A stretch of DNA of 64,000 nucleotides from SG8-41 sp963802355. GTDB taxonomy: Bacteria > Pseudomonadota > Gammaproteobacteria > Burkholderiales > SG8-41. Position 1 is the first letter of the stretch. Every line of letters begins with the position of its first letter. The translations under genes and the position numbers were made by a program. Location of the stretch: contig CAWDIV010000004.1 of NCBI GenBank assembly GCA_963802355.1, forward strand, positions 124,001-188,000. Reading direction: 5' to 3'. The notes beneath the pieces were generated by a model, which searched no databases, was not told the origin of the DNA, and was given only the letters and a program-made list of their open reading frames with translations. Below, in pieces: positions 26,475 to 35,101 of this stretch.

Positions 26475-27822
26475 CTGAGGTTTCCCCGCATTTAACTCTT
26501 GTACATCATCGTATTGTGGAGTAGCGTGCCGCAAAAACGAAGCATGCATGGCACTTCGGTGCTCAGCTTGTTGTTGTCGAGACGAACAGGCGGAGCGTGC
26601 CATGCATGCGCACAGTATCGTAGCGCGAGTTGTGGGACCGTGCTTGCACGGATTGCATGCCAAGCGAGCGGCGGCATGTCAGCGGGTGGTGGTGTCAGTG
26701 GTGACCGGGGCCGCACTCAGTTTGTCCGCGATTGCGCTGGGGATACGCGCGGGGACGCGCTATCGGCATCGCGTCAAGAGCGTAGATCGTTTGCTGGGCA
26801 ACGCGGCGCTGCACGCGGTGCGCGCCGAGTTGTATGCCGCGCTGGCGGCACGCTGGCTCAGCGGGGTTCAGCAATTGCTGTTGGTGATCGACTGGTCGGA
26901 CCTTACGCCCGATCAACGCTGGCACTGGTTGCGGGCCAGTGTCGCGGTCGAAGGGCGCAGTGTGACACTCTATGAGGAAGTGCATCCTCAGCGCCGGTTG
27001 GGCAACCCCAAGGTGCATCGGCAGTTTCTGGCGCGCGTGGCGGAGTTGCTGCCACCGGGCTGCGAGCCGATCGTGATGACTGATGCCGGATTTCATGCCA
27101 CTTGGTTCAAGGCGGTCGCCGCCCGCGGCTGGGCGTTTATCGGACGGATCCGCGGCCGCGAGATGGTGCGCCGTGGCGCCGGTTCTTGGATACGGGGCAC
27201 CGCCCTTTACGAGCAGGCCACCGAACAAGCGCGCGATCTGGGGCAGCATGCCTACGCGCGCACCAATCCGCTCGAAGCCCGCCTGGTGCTGGTGAAACTG
27301 CCTGCTCGTGGCCGACATCGGCTGAACATTTACGGGCGCCGGCGCGCCGGGCGCACCAGCCTGAAGTGCGCACGTGCCGCGCGCGACCCGTGGCTGCTCG
27401 CAGCTTCGCCGCGGCTCAATCATCTGACAGCGCCGAGCATCGTTCAGCTCTACGCGCAGCGCATGCGCATCGAGCAGTCGTTTCGGGACACGAAGAATTT
27501 GCGCGTAGGCCAGGGCCTGCATATCACACGCTCGCGCACGCGCGAGCGGCTGCAGATGCTGCTGCTGATTGGGCATCTGGCAGCCTTCGTGCAACGACTC
27601 ATCGGCGAACAGGCAAAAGCACATCAACTTCAGCTCAACTTCATGGCAACACGCCGCAGAACACGACCAGAAATCTCCGTGCTCACGCTAGCGCGACGCA
27701 TCCTGCTGTCGGTCTCGCCCGCTGACTGGCTCGATCGCCTCACACCGTGGGCCGCTATTCCACCGCTGCGCGCCCAAGCCATCAACGCCTGTCTGAGAAC
27801 GTAAAATGCGGGGAAACCTCAG
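26475..27822 (+). mobile_element. Complete IS4-type insertion sequence, 1,348 bp
   Basis: The left end CTGAGGTTTCCCCGCATTTA is matched by the right end AAAATGCGGGGAAACCTCAG as terminal inverted repeats of about 20 bp with one mismatch. GGACAGACC at 26466-26474 is repeated exactly at 27823-27831, a 9-bp target duplication typical of IS4-group elements. One transposase gene fills the interior. Perfect duplications and an open transposase frame indicate recent insertion. No second copy is in this window. Confidence 0.95.
26602..27804 (+). CDS. IS4-family transposase (DDE)
   Basis: This 400-residue transposase catalyses cut-and-paste movement of the surrounding IS. DDE residues are visible: first Asp in LLVIDWSDLTP, second in VMTDAGFHATW, and Glu in RIEQSFRDTKNLRVG, which is the Y-(2)-R-(3)-E-(6)-K type signature of IS4 elements. 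The C-terminal helices (LQMLLLIGHLAAFVQRL) follow as in relatives. ATG 26602 (MHAHSIV) is chosen; the frame is open upstream to 26548. The frame is intact from start to stop, so the enzyme is probably active. Confidence 0.92.
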   Translation: MHAHSIVARVVGPCLHGLHAKRAAACQRVVVSVVTGAALSLSAIALGIRAGTRYRHRVKSVDRLLGNAALHAVRAELYAALAARWLSGVQQLLLVIDWSDLTPDQRWHWLRASVAVEGRSVTLYEEVHPQRRLGNPKVHRQFLARVAELLPPGCEPIVMTDAGFHATWFKAVAARGWAFIGRIRGREMVRRGAGSWIRGTALYEQATEQARDLGQHAYARTNPLEARLVLVKLPARGRHRLNIYGRRRAGRTSLKCARAARDPWLLAASPRLNHLTAPSIVQLYAQRMRIEQSFRDTKNLRVGQGLHITRSRTRERLQMLLLIGHLAAFVQRLIGEQAKAHQLQLNFMATRRRTRPEISVLTLARRILLSVSPADWLDRLTPWAAIPPLRAQAINACLRT

Positions 27823-27848
27823 GGACAGACCCCTAAGCCCTAAGTCCG

Positions 27849-28073
27849 ATGGCGTCCGTGACGGCGAAGGTGTTCAATTACACCGACAATTTTGCAGTTC
27901 GCTATACGTTCGGCCGCTACGAAGAAAAGCCAGCTGCCGACTTTAAGACAGGAGGAGAAGCAGGATCGTTTCAGTCCTACGTTGCTTCGTACTTAGACCA
28001 AGGAGGCCGACATTATGGCTACAGTTATTTCCGATCCTTCACACCAGACGAAAGAACAGTGGCTGAGATTTAA
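27849..28073 (+). CDS. Unknown small protein, 74 residues
   Basis: The product starts MASVTAKVFNYTDNF and is rich in Tyr, Phe and Gly, with no signal peptide or membrane segment. I do not recognise it. It starts right after the IS and its target palindrome, so its original 5' region may be lost. Its 3' end overlaps the next gene by 59 bp. Base composition is less GC-rich than in the flanking genes, which hints at foreign origin. Confidence 0.45.
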   Translation: MASVTAKVFNYTDNFAVRYTFGRYEEKPAADFKTGGEAGSFQSYVASYLDQGGRHYGYSYFRSFTPDERTVAEI

Positions 28074-28503
28074 GGCGCCAGGTCCCGGAGGGGCCGCCGG
28101 AGATGACGACGTTGTTGTGGTTTCAGGATATGTTTTCTACAAAGAGGGCGTCTTGAAGGGCGACAACGACAGTGACAATGTTCCTGATGATTACGTATGC
28201 AGATTCTTTGTCGGTCCAAAGTGGCTGAGGTTAACTGATGTCTCACCAATTGTGACGCCGTCCTTTTTCTCTCACTTCGATTCTGATGACGCTAATGCAA
28301 CAGGGTATGGAGTCGAAGATTGCAAGTGGCTCATTGGGGCGCCGAACAACCCGGATGATCGGATCCGGTTAGTGGTGAATCTACACGTGCGAGGAGGGCC
28401 TGACATGTCAGTAAGAGGCTTGGCATATCACTTGGTCGCGAGAGGCAAGTTGAAGGCGGGTCAAGATGCAGGATTTGGGGACACCACACCAGGGGTGGAT
28501 TAG
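28015..28503 (+). CDS. Unknown protein, 162 residues
   Basis: A strong ribosome site (AGGAGG, 8 bases before ATG 28015) supports the start. The protein is acidic, with a Gly/Asp-rich N-terminal third (GPGGAAGDDDVVVVSGYVF) and a beta-rich remainder (RLVVNLHVRGGPDMSVRGLA). There is no signal peptide or membrane helix. I do not recognise a family. It overlaps the preceding small gene, so the two are probably translationally coupled. GC content is lower than in neighbouring catabolic genes, consistent with transfer. Confidence 0.6.
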   Translation: MATVISDPSHQTKEQWLRFKAPGPGGAAGDDDVVVVSGYVFYKEGVLKGDNDSDNVPDDYVCRFFVGPKWLRLTDVSPIVTPSFFSHFDSDDANATGYGVEDCKWLIGAPNNPDDRIRLVVNLHVRGGPDMSVRGLAYHLVARGKLKAGQDAGFGDTTPGVD

Positions 28504-28585
28504 ACAAAAGCGAGCTCATTATCAATTAAACACTAGAACATTGATCCGCCAAGGTGCGCGCGCATCAAAGACAAGGTTCTTGGAT

Positions 28586-28615
28586 AAGTGAAGTCAAGAA
28601 CTGACCCCTGAATTT
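28586..28615. repeat. Single REP-like arm (GTCAAGAACTGACCCC)
   Basis: AAGTCAAGAACTGACCCCTG resembles the right arm of the inverted repeat at 9382-9399. It immediately precedes a gene remnant lacking its 5' part, as at the other junctions. Confidence 0.5.
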
Positions 28616-28622
28616 TATCTGT

Positions 28623-28862
28623 ATGTATGACTTCAAGACCACGCAAGTAATTGGTGGCAAGCGGGTTTTATCAGCAAGAAATCAGCATGAATACGACTGC
28701 AAGGCCCCGCGGCGGCAGATGCTTTCCACGACAGGATTTGCCGGACATATGGGTAAGGGCGCTGTCGTTGCGTTCGACAACACACCCATGGCCTGGGAGC
28801 GTGTTACTTCAGGTGACTTTGTTGAAGTTTGTTACTGGAAGATAGCCTGCGGGAAGAAGTAG
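28623..28862 (+). pseudogene. Surface-adhesin-E-like protein, C-terminal part
   Basis: The 79 residues, with HEYDCKAPRRQMLSTTGFAG, GKGAVVAFDNTPMAWERV and a C-terminal Cys, resemble the second half of small exported proteins of the Adhesin_E type (about 130-150 residues). Typical features are the DCK motif, an Arg-rich strand, and a Trp followed by a final Cys. The signal peptide and first strands are missing. It starts just after the REP-like arm, so it is most likely a 5'-truncated remnant. Confidence 0.5.
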
Positions 28863-28940
28863 GCGTTACCGGGAGCCTCGCCGGTGCTAAATAGGGTCAG
28901 TGTGATCCTATTTATTAACAATTCCATCCAGGACTGCTCC

Positions 28941-29899
28941 ATGGCGAATTGCAGAATGCGGTTTTGGGTCGCACTCGTTTGTCTCGTCATGCTCGAAATG
29001 GCCGCGCACGCGCAGCCCTATCCGTCGCGCCCGATTCGCTTGGTCGTCTCCACTGCGCCCGGATCCGGGTCGGACATCATCGCGCGGCTGATCAGCCCGC
29101 GATTGTCGGAGTATCTCGGCCAGCAGGTCGTCGTCGATAACCGCGCCGGCGCGAGCGGCATGATCGGCGCGGAAACCGTCGCGCGCGCAACGCCGGACGG
29201 CCACACGTTCTGGCTCCCGACGCTAAGCAGCCTCATCAGCACGACGAGCGCTAATCGGTTGCATCTTGCCAAGGATTATGCGCCCATCGGTTTGGTGGCC
29301 ACGACGCCGTTCGTTATCGTGGTAAGCAGCGCGCTGCCTGTGAAGTCGATCGCCGAGCTGATTGCCTATGCGAAGGCGAAGCCGGGACACCTCATGTACG
29401 CTTCCGGCGGAACATGGACGTCGACGCACGTTTGCGTCGAGCTATTGCAGCAAATGGCCGGGTTGAAGATGCTGCATGTGCCTTATAAGGGACTCGGTGT
29501 TGCCATAGCCGATCTCATAAGCGGGCAAATACATCTGGCGTGCCCGCCCGCGCCGACGATGACGGTATCCCGGCCGGAAGGGTGCGGGTGCTCGGCGTAA
29601 CATCGCTCAACCTGTCGCAGCTCGCGCCAGGTGTCCCGCCAGTCGCCGATACGCTGGCCGGATATGAGATGCCGGGATGGTATGGCGCGGTCGCGCCGAA
29701 AGGCACGGCCAGGAACATCATTGCGCGCATCAATCAAGAGCTCGCCCGAACCGTCAATTCGGCGGATATTCGCGAGAAGTTACTGGCCGCCGGTGCCGAG
29801 CCGTCGATGAGCTCGCCCGAGGATTTCACTGCGTTCCTGGTCCGCGAGAGCCAGCGGCTCGTCAAGCTACTTGCCGACGCGGGCGTGACCGCGAAGTGA
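28941..29899 (+). pseudogene. Bug/TctC-type solute-binding protein, frameshifted
   Basis: The start at 28941 (MANCRMRFWVALV...) gives a signal peptide ending about AAHAQ. Motifs: YPSRPIRLVVSTAPGSGSD, AGASGMIGAE, ALPVKSIAELIAYAKAKPG, MLHVPYKGLGVAIADLISG. Near 29550 the frame changes; VRVLGVTSLNLSQLAPGVPP, GYEMPGWYGAVAPKGTA and the C-terminus follow in another frame to 29899. Total length is normal for the family. Either an indel error or a recent inactivation. The gene stands alone between remnant sequences. Confidence 0.88.
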
Positions 29900-29904
29900 C
29901 AAGC

Positions 29905-30300
29905 TGCGCGATTCGGTCGGACCAGCGCAACGAATTGATTTGCCACTGCTACGCGCTAAAAACAGCCGTGATTTTGGCCTTAGAGGCGCATTTTTGACGG
30001 CAAAAGACGCGGTAAGGAAAGCCGGGCGTGCAAGATGCACGCTTGGTGCGGGATTTTTGGTGGCAAGAATGACCTTCTAAGCTAGAAATGACCAGCGCCA
30101 CGTAGATCAGCTTCCCAGATTACAAAGACGTGCCTGGTTCGACCGGGGATACCTACAACCCATCTCAAAAAACGGCAAACGGACAGGATGAACGGGATGA
30201 ACAGGATAAGAGCGCAGTTACACCATCCCGTACATCCTGTTAATCCTGTCTATTTTTCGATCTTGAGCAGCGTCCTTAAACGTTTTTGAGATCGCTGCTT
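29905..30300. repeat. Dispersed repeat family 2 copy and an ACAGGAT hairpin
   Basis: No gene is seen between 29900 and 30421. The part from 29915 has the phrase TCGGTCGGACCAGCGCAACG. The part 30053-30145 (CTTCTAAGCTAGAAATGACC, CCACGTAGATCAGCTT) is shared with 34285-34380. At 30180-30256 an imperfect inverted repeat of ACAGGAT/ATCCTGT units (GGACAGGATGAACGGGATG and CATCCCGTACATCCTGTTAA) can form a long hairpin. Confidence 0.65.
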
Positions 30301-30421
30301 CTAGTCGCTGGCAGCGATGCGTCCAGCCTCGGCCGCAAGTGCCTGTGCAGCCGGTCGGCCCAGACCAGCCGTTCCAACGCGTGAGTTCCGCGGCCGGCCT
30401 TGGACGCATTTTTCAACACCG

Positions 30422-30838
30422 CTAGGTATTGCCCAACGCTTTTTCGATCTGCGCAACGATTTCGGCTGAGGTCGCGGTGTCGCGCATGAGCCCGTTTTTG
30501 GCGGCAACGCGCATGCGCGTGAGCTTGGGCGTAATCGACTCCAACTTGATCTCGATGTCGCGCTCGGTCGCCTTCGCGGTGATCGTCTCGCCGTGGTCGG
30601 ACTTCGCCGCGCTGGCGGACTGGACCGCAACGCGGTTGAGTGCGGTCAAGGAGGCGTCTTTCACCCGCGGCAGTGGCACTGCGAAAGTGCGATAGCTATA
30701 ACCGTCGAGGGTGTGACTGACCGCCCTCGACCCTCCCGCACTCACCGCCGACATCATGTGCGGCGCACACGCGGCGAGCGTCGCGCATCCGATCGCGGCG
30801 GCAAGCGACTGGATCTTGCTGCTCGACCTGGCATTCAT
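30422..30838 (-). CDS. DUF3568-type lipoprotein
   Basis: The 138-residue protein has a lipoprotein signal with lipobox LAAC near residues 21-24 (CATLAACAPHM), so it should be anchored by lipid modification of Cys24 in the envelope. The mature part (YRTFAVPLPRVKDASLTALN, TERDIEIKLESITPKLTRMR) matches the small DUF3568 family, alpha/beta proteins of unknown function. ATG 30838 is followed by a basic N-region typical of export signals. No operon partner; a repeat-rich zone lies downstream. Confidence 0.75.
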   Translation of the reverse strand: MNARSSSKIQSLAAAIGCATLAACAPHMMSAVSAGGSRAVSHTLDGYSYRTFAVPLPRVKDASLTALNRVAVQSASAAKSDHGETITAKATERDIEIKLESITPKLTRMRVAAKNGLMRDTATSAEIVAQIEKALGNT

Positions 30839-31156
30839 TGTTTCTCCTCGACAGTCCCAAGGCCCGCATCAAGATCTGCAAGAAAGGTGCCGAGGAACAG
30901 GTACTTGATTTGGTGCGCCTTTGCGTAAGCGCACTGTCGGGCGAATGCGACGCTATTTTGGCGAGTTATCCTAAATACCGAAGTATCAACTCGCCAACGC
31001 GTCGCCTGCCGGCGACAACTCGGCGGGGAAAGTGGCAAATCCCGGGATCTAGTACGGTCCGACACGCATGATGTGCGCGCGCATGGTCTGCAACCTTTAG
31101 CGATTAACCCTGTTCCAAACTGAATCGACGACGGCCATCAAACGGGGAGCGAGGCG

Positions 31157-33992
31157 ATGACGGCTAAAAGCGTGTTCTCGCGTGGTGTTCGTTCCAAGCG
31201 AACGAAGACGGCCATCCTAGCGTCCTTGTTCCTCGTAGCGCTGGGCGTTTGCGGGCTGTGGATGCTCTCACGCGAGACGACACTGATCTATGCGGCAAAC
31301 GCGCTGTCGCAACGCCTCGACGGCCGTCTCCAAACGGTGGATCTCCACGGCTCACTGCTGGGGACGATCACTGCCGGTGAGCTCCACTATCACGACCGCT
31401 TTGGCAAGATCGCGATCAAGGATGCGCGCCTCGAGTGGCGGCCCATCCGGCTGCTGATCGGGCAGGTGGCGGTCGGCGAGATGACCGCGAACACGGTCAC
31501 GCTCGAGCTTGCGAAATCGGAGGACGAATCGCGCAAGCCTCCCGAATCGCTCGCCGCGCCGATATCGTTTGCCGTGACCGATTTTCAGATCGCCGAGCTG
31601 TCGATCGTCCGGCCCGATGCGACACAGGAAATCCGCGGGCTGCGCGCGGCGTTTTCGGGCAACAGAAAGCAGCTCAAAGCCGAAGTGAAGTCGCTGGCGA
31701 CGCAATACGGCGCCCTCACCGGCGAGCTCAAGATCGGCGCTGTAAGCCCCTTTACGCTCGACGGAAATGTCGAGCTCGCCGCGCCCGATCCGCAACTATA
31801 CGTCGCGACCGCGAAGCTCGGCGGAAGTCTGCTGAACACCGAGGTCTCGGTCGACGCGAAAGCGCACGATGCGATCGCCTCCGCGAAGCTCGCCGTGGCG
31901 CCGTACGATGCGCAGCCGCTCACACAACTCGAATTCACCGCGAAGGATTTCGATCCGCGAGCCTGGGCGGCGAACGCGCCGGGCGCTAAGCTGAGCGGCG
32001 AAGGTCGTCTCGCCGCGGGCGAGGCGCGCCGGCTCGATGGAACTTTTGATTTCAAAAACAGCGAACCGGGCACGATCGACGATAAGAAACTGCCCTTCGC
32101 ACAGCTGTCGGCCGCTTTGCAGGGCACGCTTGAAGAACTCTTGCTGACGGATATCAGGCTCGATCTCGCGGGCGCAGGCCGCTTCGCGGGGGCGGGTGCA
32201 TGGCGCGACGGTGCGCTCGATGTGAATCTCGACACGCGGAACTTCAACCTGCGCGGCGTGCAGAAGCGGCTGCACCAGACGAACCTCGCCGGCAAGCTTG
32301 CACTGGGCGGCAATACGGCGGCGCAGCGCGTGCGCTTCAATCTCACCCAGCAGCAGTACCACGTGCGCTTCGCGGGCACATTGGCCGAGGGCATCGCGAA
32401 GATCGACGAGGCCTACGCCCGCGCGGGTGCGGCCGAGCTCACGACGCGCGGGCGCGTCGCGTTCGATACGCAGCGGTCTTTTAGCCTCGCCGGGCAACTC
32501 CGCAACTTCGATCCCGCGAAATTCGGCGGCGTACCCGACTCACCTCGTCAATGGTCGCTTCGACCTGAAAGGACACGTCGAACCCGTGCTTCAGGTCGCG
32601 GCGAACGTGACCGTGACGGACAGCAGGCTCTTTAGCCTCCCCGCGACGGCGAATGGCAGCTTCAGATCGCAGCGTGTAGATCATCCCGACGTCAGCATGG
32701 ACGTGACGTTGCGCGTGGGTGACACGCGGGCAAGCGTCAAGGGCATCGTGCGCGATCCTGCCGACGCGCGGTCGATGGATATGCACTTGACCCTCGCTGG
32801 GGCAAGCCTCGCCGAGCTCTACAAGATCGTCGGGGTGCCGCTGCCGCCCACTCCGCCGTACCGCATCGCCGGCCGCCTGGTTCAGCGGGGCGATCTCTGG
32901 GAATTCCGGCAATTCACCGGCGCTGTAGGCGATAGCGATCTGTCGGGCGACTTCCTTGTCGACCGCGGCCGTACGCCGCAATTCATGAAAGCAGACTTGA
33001 AGTCGAACCGCCTCGCGCTTGCGGACCTGTCCGGGTTTATTGGCGCGGAGAAGACCCCGAGCGGCAAAGTCACGACTCCGAATCCGAACCGCGTGCTGCC
33101 GGATTCGCCGTACAGCCTCGAGAAGCTCAGGGCCGCCGACGCGGACGTGAAATTCGAAGGGAAACAGATCCTGACCGAGCGCATGCCGGTGCGGAACATG
33201 AGTACACATTTGGTGGTCAAGGGCGGTGTTCTCACCCTCTCGCCGCTCAACTTCGGCGCGGCGGGCGGCAATCTCTCTTCTGACATCACGCTCGACGGGC
33301 GCAACTCCCTCATCTCATCGCGCGCCGACATCCGCGTGCAGTCATTGCAGCTCGCGCAGCTCCTGCCGCAACTCAAGACCGCGAAAGCGAGCGTGGGAGA
33401 GATCGACGGACGCGTGAGATTGGTCGCACGCGGCAACTCGGTGGCGGCCATGCTCGGCACCGCGACGGGCGACACGACGCTTGCGATCGGGGAGGGCGAA
33501 GTAAGCGATCTCATGCTGCGGCTTTCCAATCTCGACCTCGCGAACGCGCTGCTCGCGCTCATGCGAGGCGATCGCAGCGTTCCGATCCGCTGCGTGGTGG
33601 CCGACCTCGCTTTCGAGAACGGCGTGATGCAGCCGAGGCAATTTGTGTTCGACACGGCGCACACGACGCTGGTCGGCGAAGGAAAGGCCAATTTCGCGGA
33701 CGAGACGCTCGATCTGCGCCTGGTCGCCAAGCCCAAGCGCGCGAGCCTGCTTTCGCTGCGCGGCCCGATCAATGTAAGCGGCACGTTCGCGCATCCGTCG
33801 GTGATGCCCGACCTGGGGAGACTGGCCGCGCGCGCAGGCGGCGCGGTAGCGCTGGCTGCGGTGGCGACACCACTCGCCTTAATCGTGCCGTTCCTACAGA
33901 CGGGCGGAAATCAGGATGTGCAGTGCGGCCCGCTCATGCAGGCAGCGAAGCAATCTATCCATCAGCCGATGGCTCACGTCGCTGTCCGCTAA
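31157..33992 (+). pseudogene. TamB/AsmA-like envelope protein, one frameshift
   Basis: The protein has an N-terminal membrane anchor (LASLFLVALGVCGLWML, residues 23-39) and a TamB-like first domain (LSQRLDGRLQTVDLHGSLLG, ARLEWRPIRLL). After a frame change near 32535 it ends in an AsmA_2-like C-terminal domain (VRLVARGNSVAAMLGTATGD, LAFENGVMQPRQFVFDTAHT, VSGTFAHPSVMPDLG). Total about 945 codons. Such bridge-like proteins act in phospholipid transport or outer-membrane assembly. A good ribosome site (GGGAGCGAGG) precedes ATG 31157. Apart from the single shift both halves look conserved, so an indel error is plausible. Confidence 0.8.
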
Positions 33993-34609
33993 CAATACCG
34001 CGCCTGTCCGATCACAGCCAGACTCGTGCCCGGCTCGCCCGAATTCCCGGTCTGGTCTCCGCTGCTCGGGCGCCTCTACGGGCGCCAAGCCCACGCCCAA
34101 CCCAGGCGCGTAGAGCTAGCTTTCTTAGAAGGGATCCCCCATCCCGCCCCCATCTCCCGTCTTTTTCTTAATGCAACTTCACCCGCTTTCGCTGCGCCTG
34201 GCGCCAGCTTCGTTTGAGGAAATCGTTGCGCGCTGCAAGCTAAGGAAACCCTAGCGGGCAACATGCTCGCTCAGCGCGGCATTTTTGGTAACAAAATGAG
34301 CTTCTAAGCCGGAAATAGGCCCGGCCACGTAGATCAACTTTCAAGATTAGAACGACTTGGTCTGCTCCGACCCGAGAAGAGCCCGATCACCTCGTCACCA
34401 GCGCGAGCGACATCACTTCATCGCCAGCCCTCGCCAGGCTGCCGCTTCGCCGCTCCGGTCGGACCAACGCAAGTAGTTGTCATCAAGCCGCAAGGTCTCG
34501 AAACAGCGCTCGTAAGCAGCCTTAGAGCGCCAATTTCCGCTCGAAAATCGCAGCTCTAAGAAATTCGTCAACCTAACGTTCGCGACGCCCCGATGATTTA
34601 GGAGCCCTC
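33993..34609. repeat. Repeat-only interval: family 1 inverted fragment and family 2 copy
   Basis: No gene is seen here. 34040-34158 is an inverted family 1 fragment ending in the complement of the G-rich motif (34136-34158). 34180-34600 holds family 2 sequence: the CTTCTAAGC-GAAAT block, CCACGTAGATCAACTTTC, and GGTCGGACCAACGC. Confidence 0.7.
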
Positions 34610-35101
34610 TCAAAAACACTGTATTTGCGACAGAACACGGAGTGCGCAGAGAAAAGCGGGAGATGGGGGCGGGATGGGGGCTCACTTTCTAAACCTTCAG
34701 AAAGGCAGGACACGACGAAGACATGGTGCTTGAACTTGGCGACCCGTTGGAGGCCGCCGAGCAGTCGCAGCCGAGGTCGGGGATGTCGGCGAGCACTGTC
34801 GAACCGGAGTGCAGGTATCGATCGTGACTCGGAAACCGTCCACAACACCGTAATCGAGCACGTCAACGGTAGGTGAGTTGCGCAGCCGCCGACCTCGGCG
34901 AGCAGCGCAGGGGAGTGAAGTCTGAGGCCGGCGTTAGCTGGCCTCTCTTCACCGGCCGACCGGGGCGCCAGGTTCGAGCACCGTGGCTTCCTCGCAGTGA
35001 ATTACCGCCGCCGGCTATGTCGAGTAGCGCAGGGTTTACCGCTACGAGCTTGCGAGGTGGCGGCGCCGGGTCGGGCGACAAGGCCGCGCCCAACCCAGGC
35101 G
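34610..35101 (+). repeat. Dispersed repeat family 1, longest copy (C)
   Basis: This is the longest copy, about 490 bp, with all blocks: the G-rich motif (34658-34680), TGGTGCTTGAACTTGGCGAC, the CACTGTCGAACCGGAGTG block, GGTGAGTTGCGCAGCCGCCG, a self-complementary part around GAGGCCGGCGTTAGCTGGCC, and the right end GCGGCGCCGGGTCGGGCGAC with AAGGCCGCGCCCAACCCAGG. It stops directly at the stop codon of the amidohydrolase gene. Confidence 0.9.

Noticed and set aside
26695..27627. A long minus-strand frame opposite the transposase
   Set aside because: It is an antisense shadow of the IS4-type transposase in GC-rich DNA, with no family features.
30180..30260. A terminator or small RNA at the ACAGGAT hairpin
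   Set aside because: No T run and no adjacent gene end; the motif type is a widespread simple repeat in bacteria, so I only list it as repeat.
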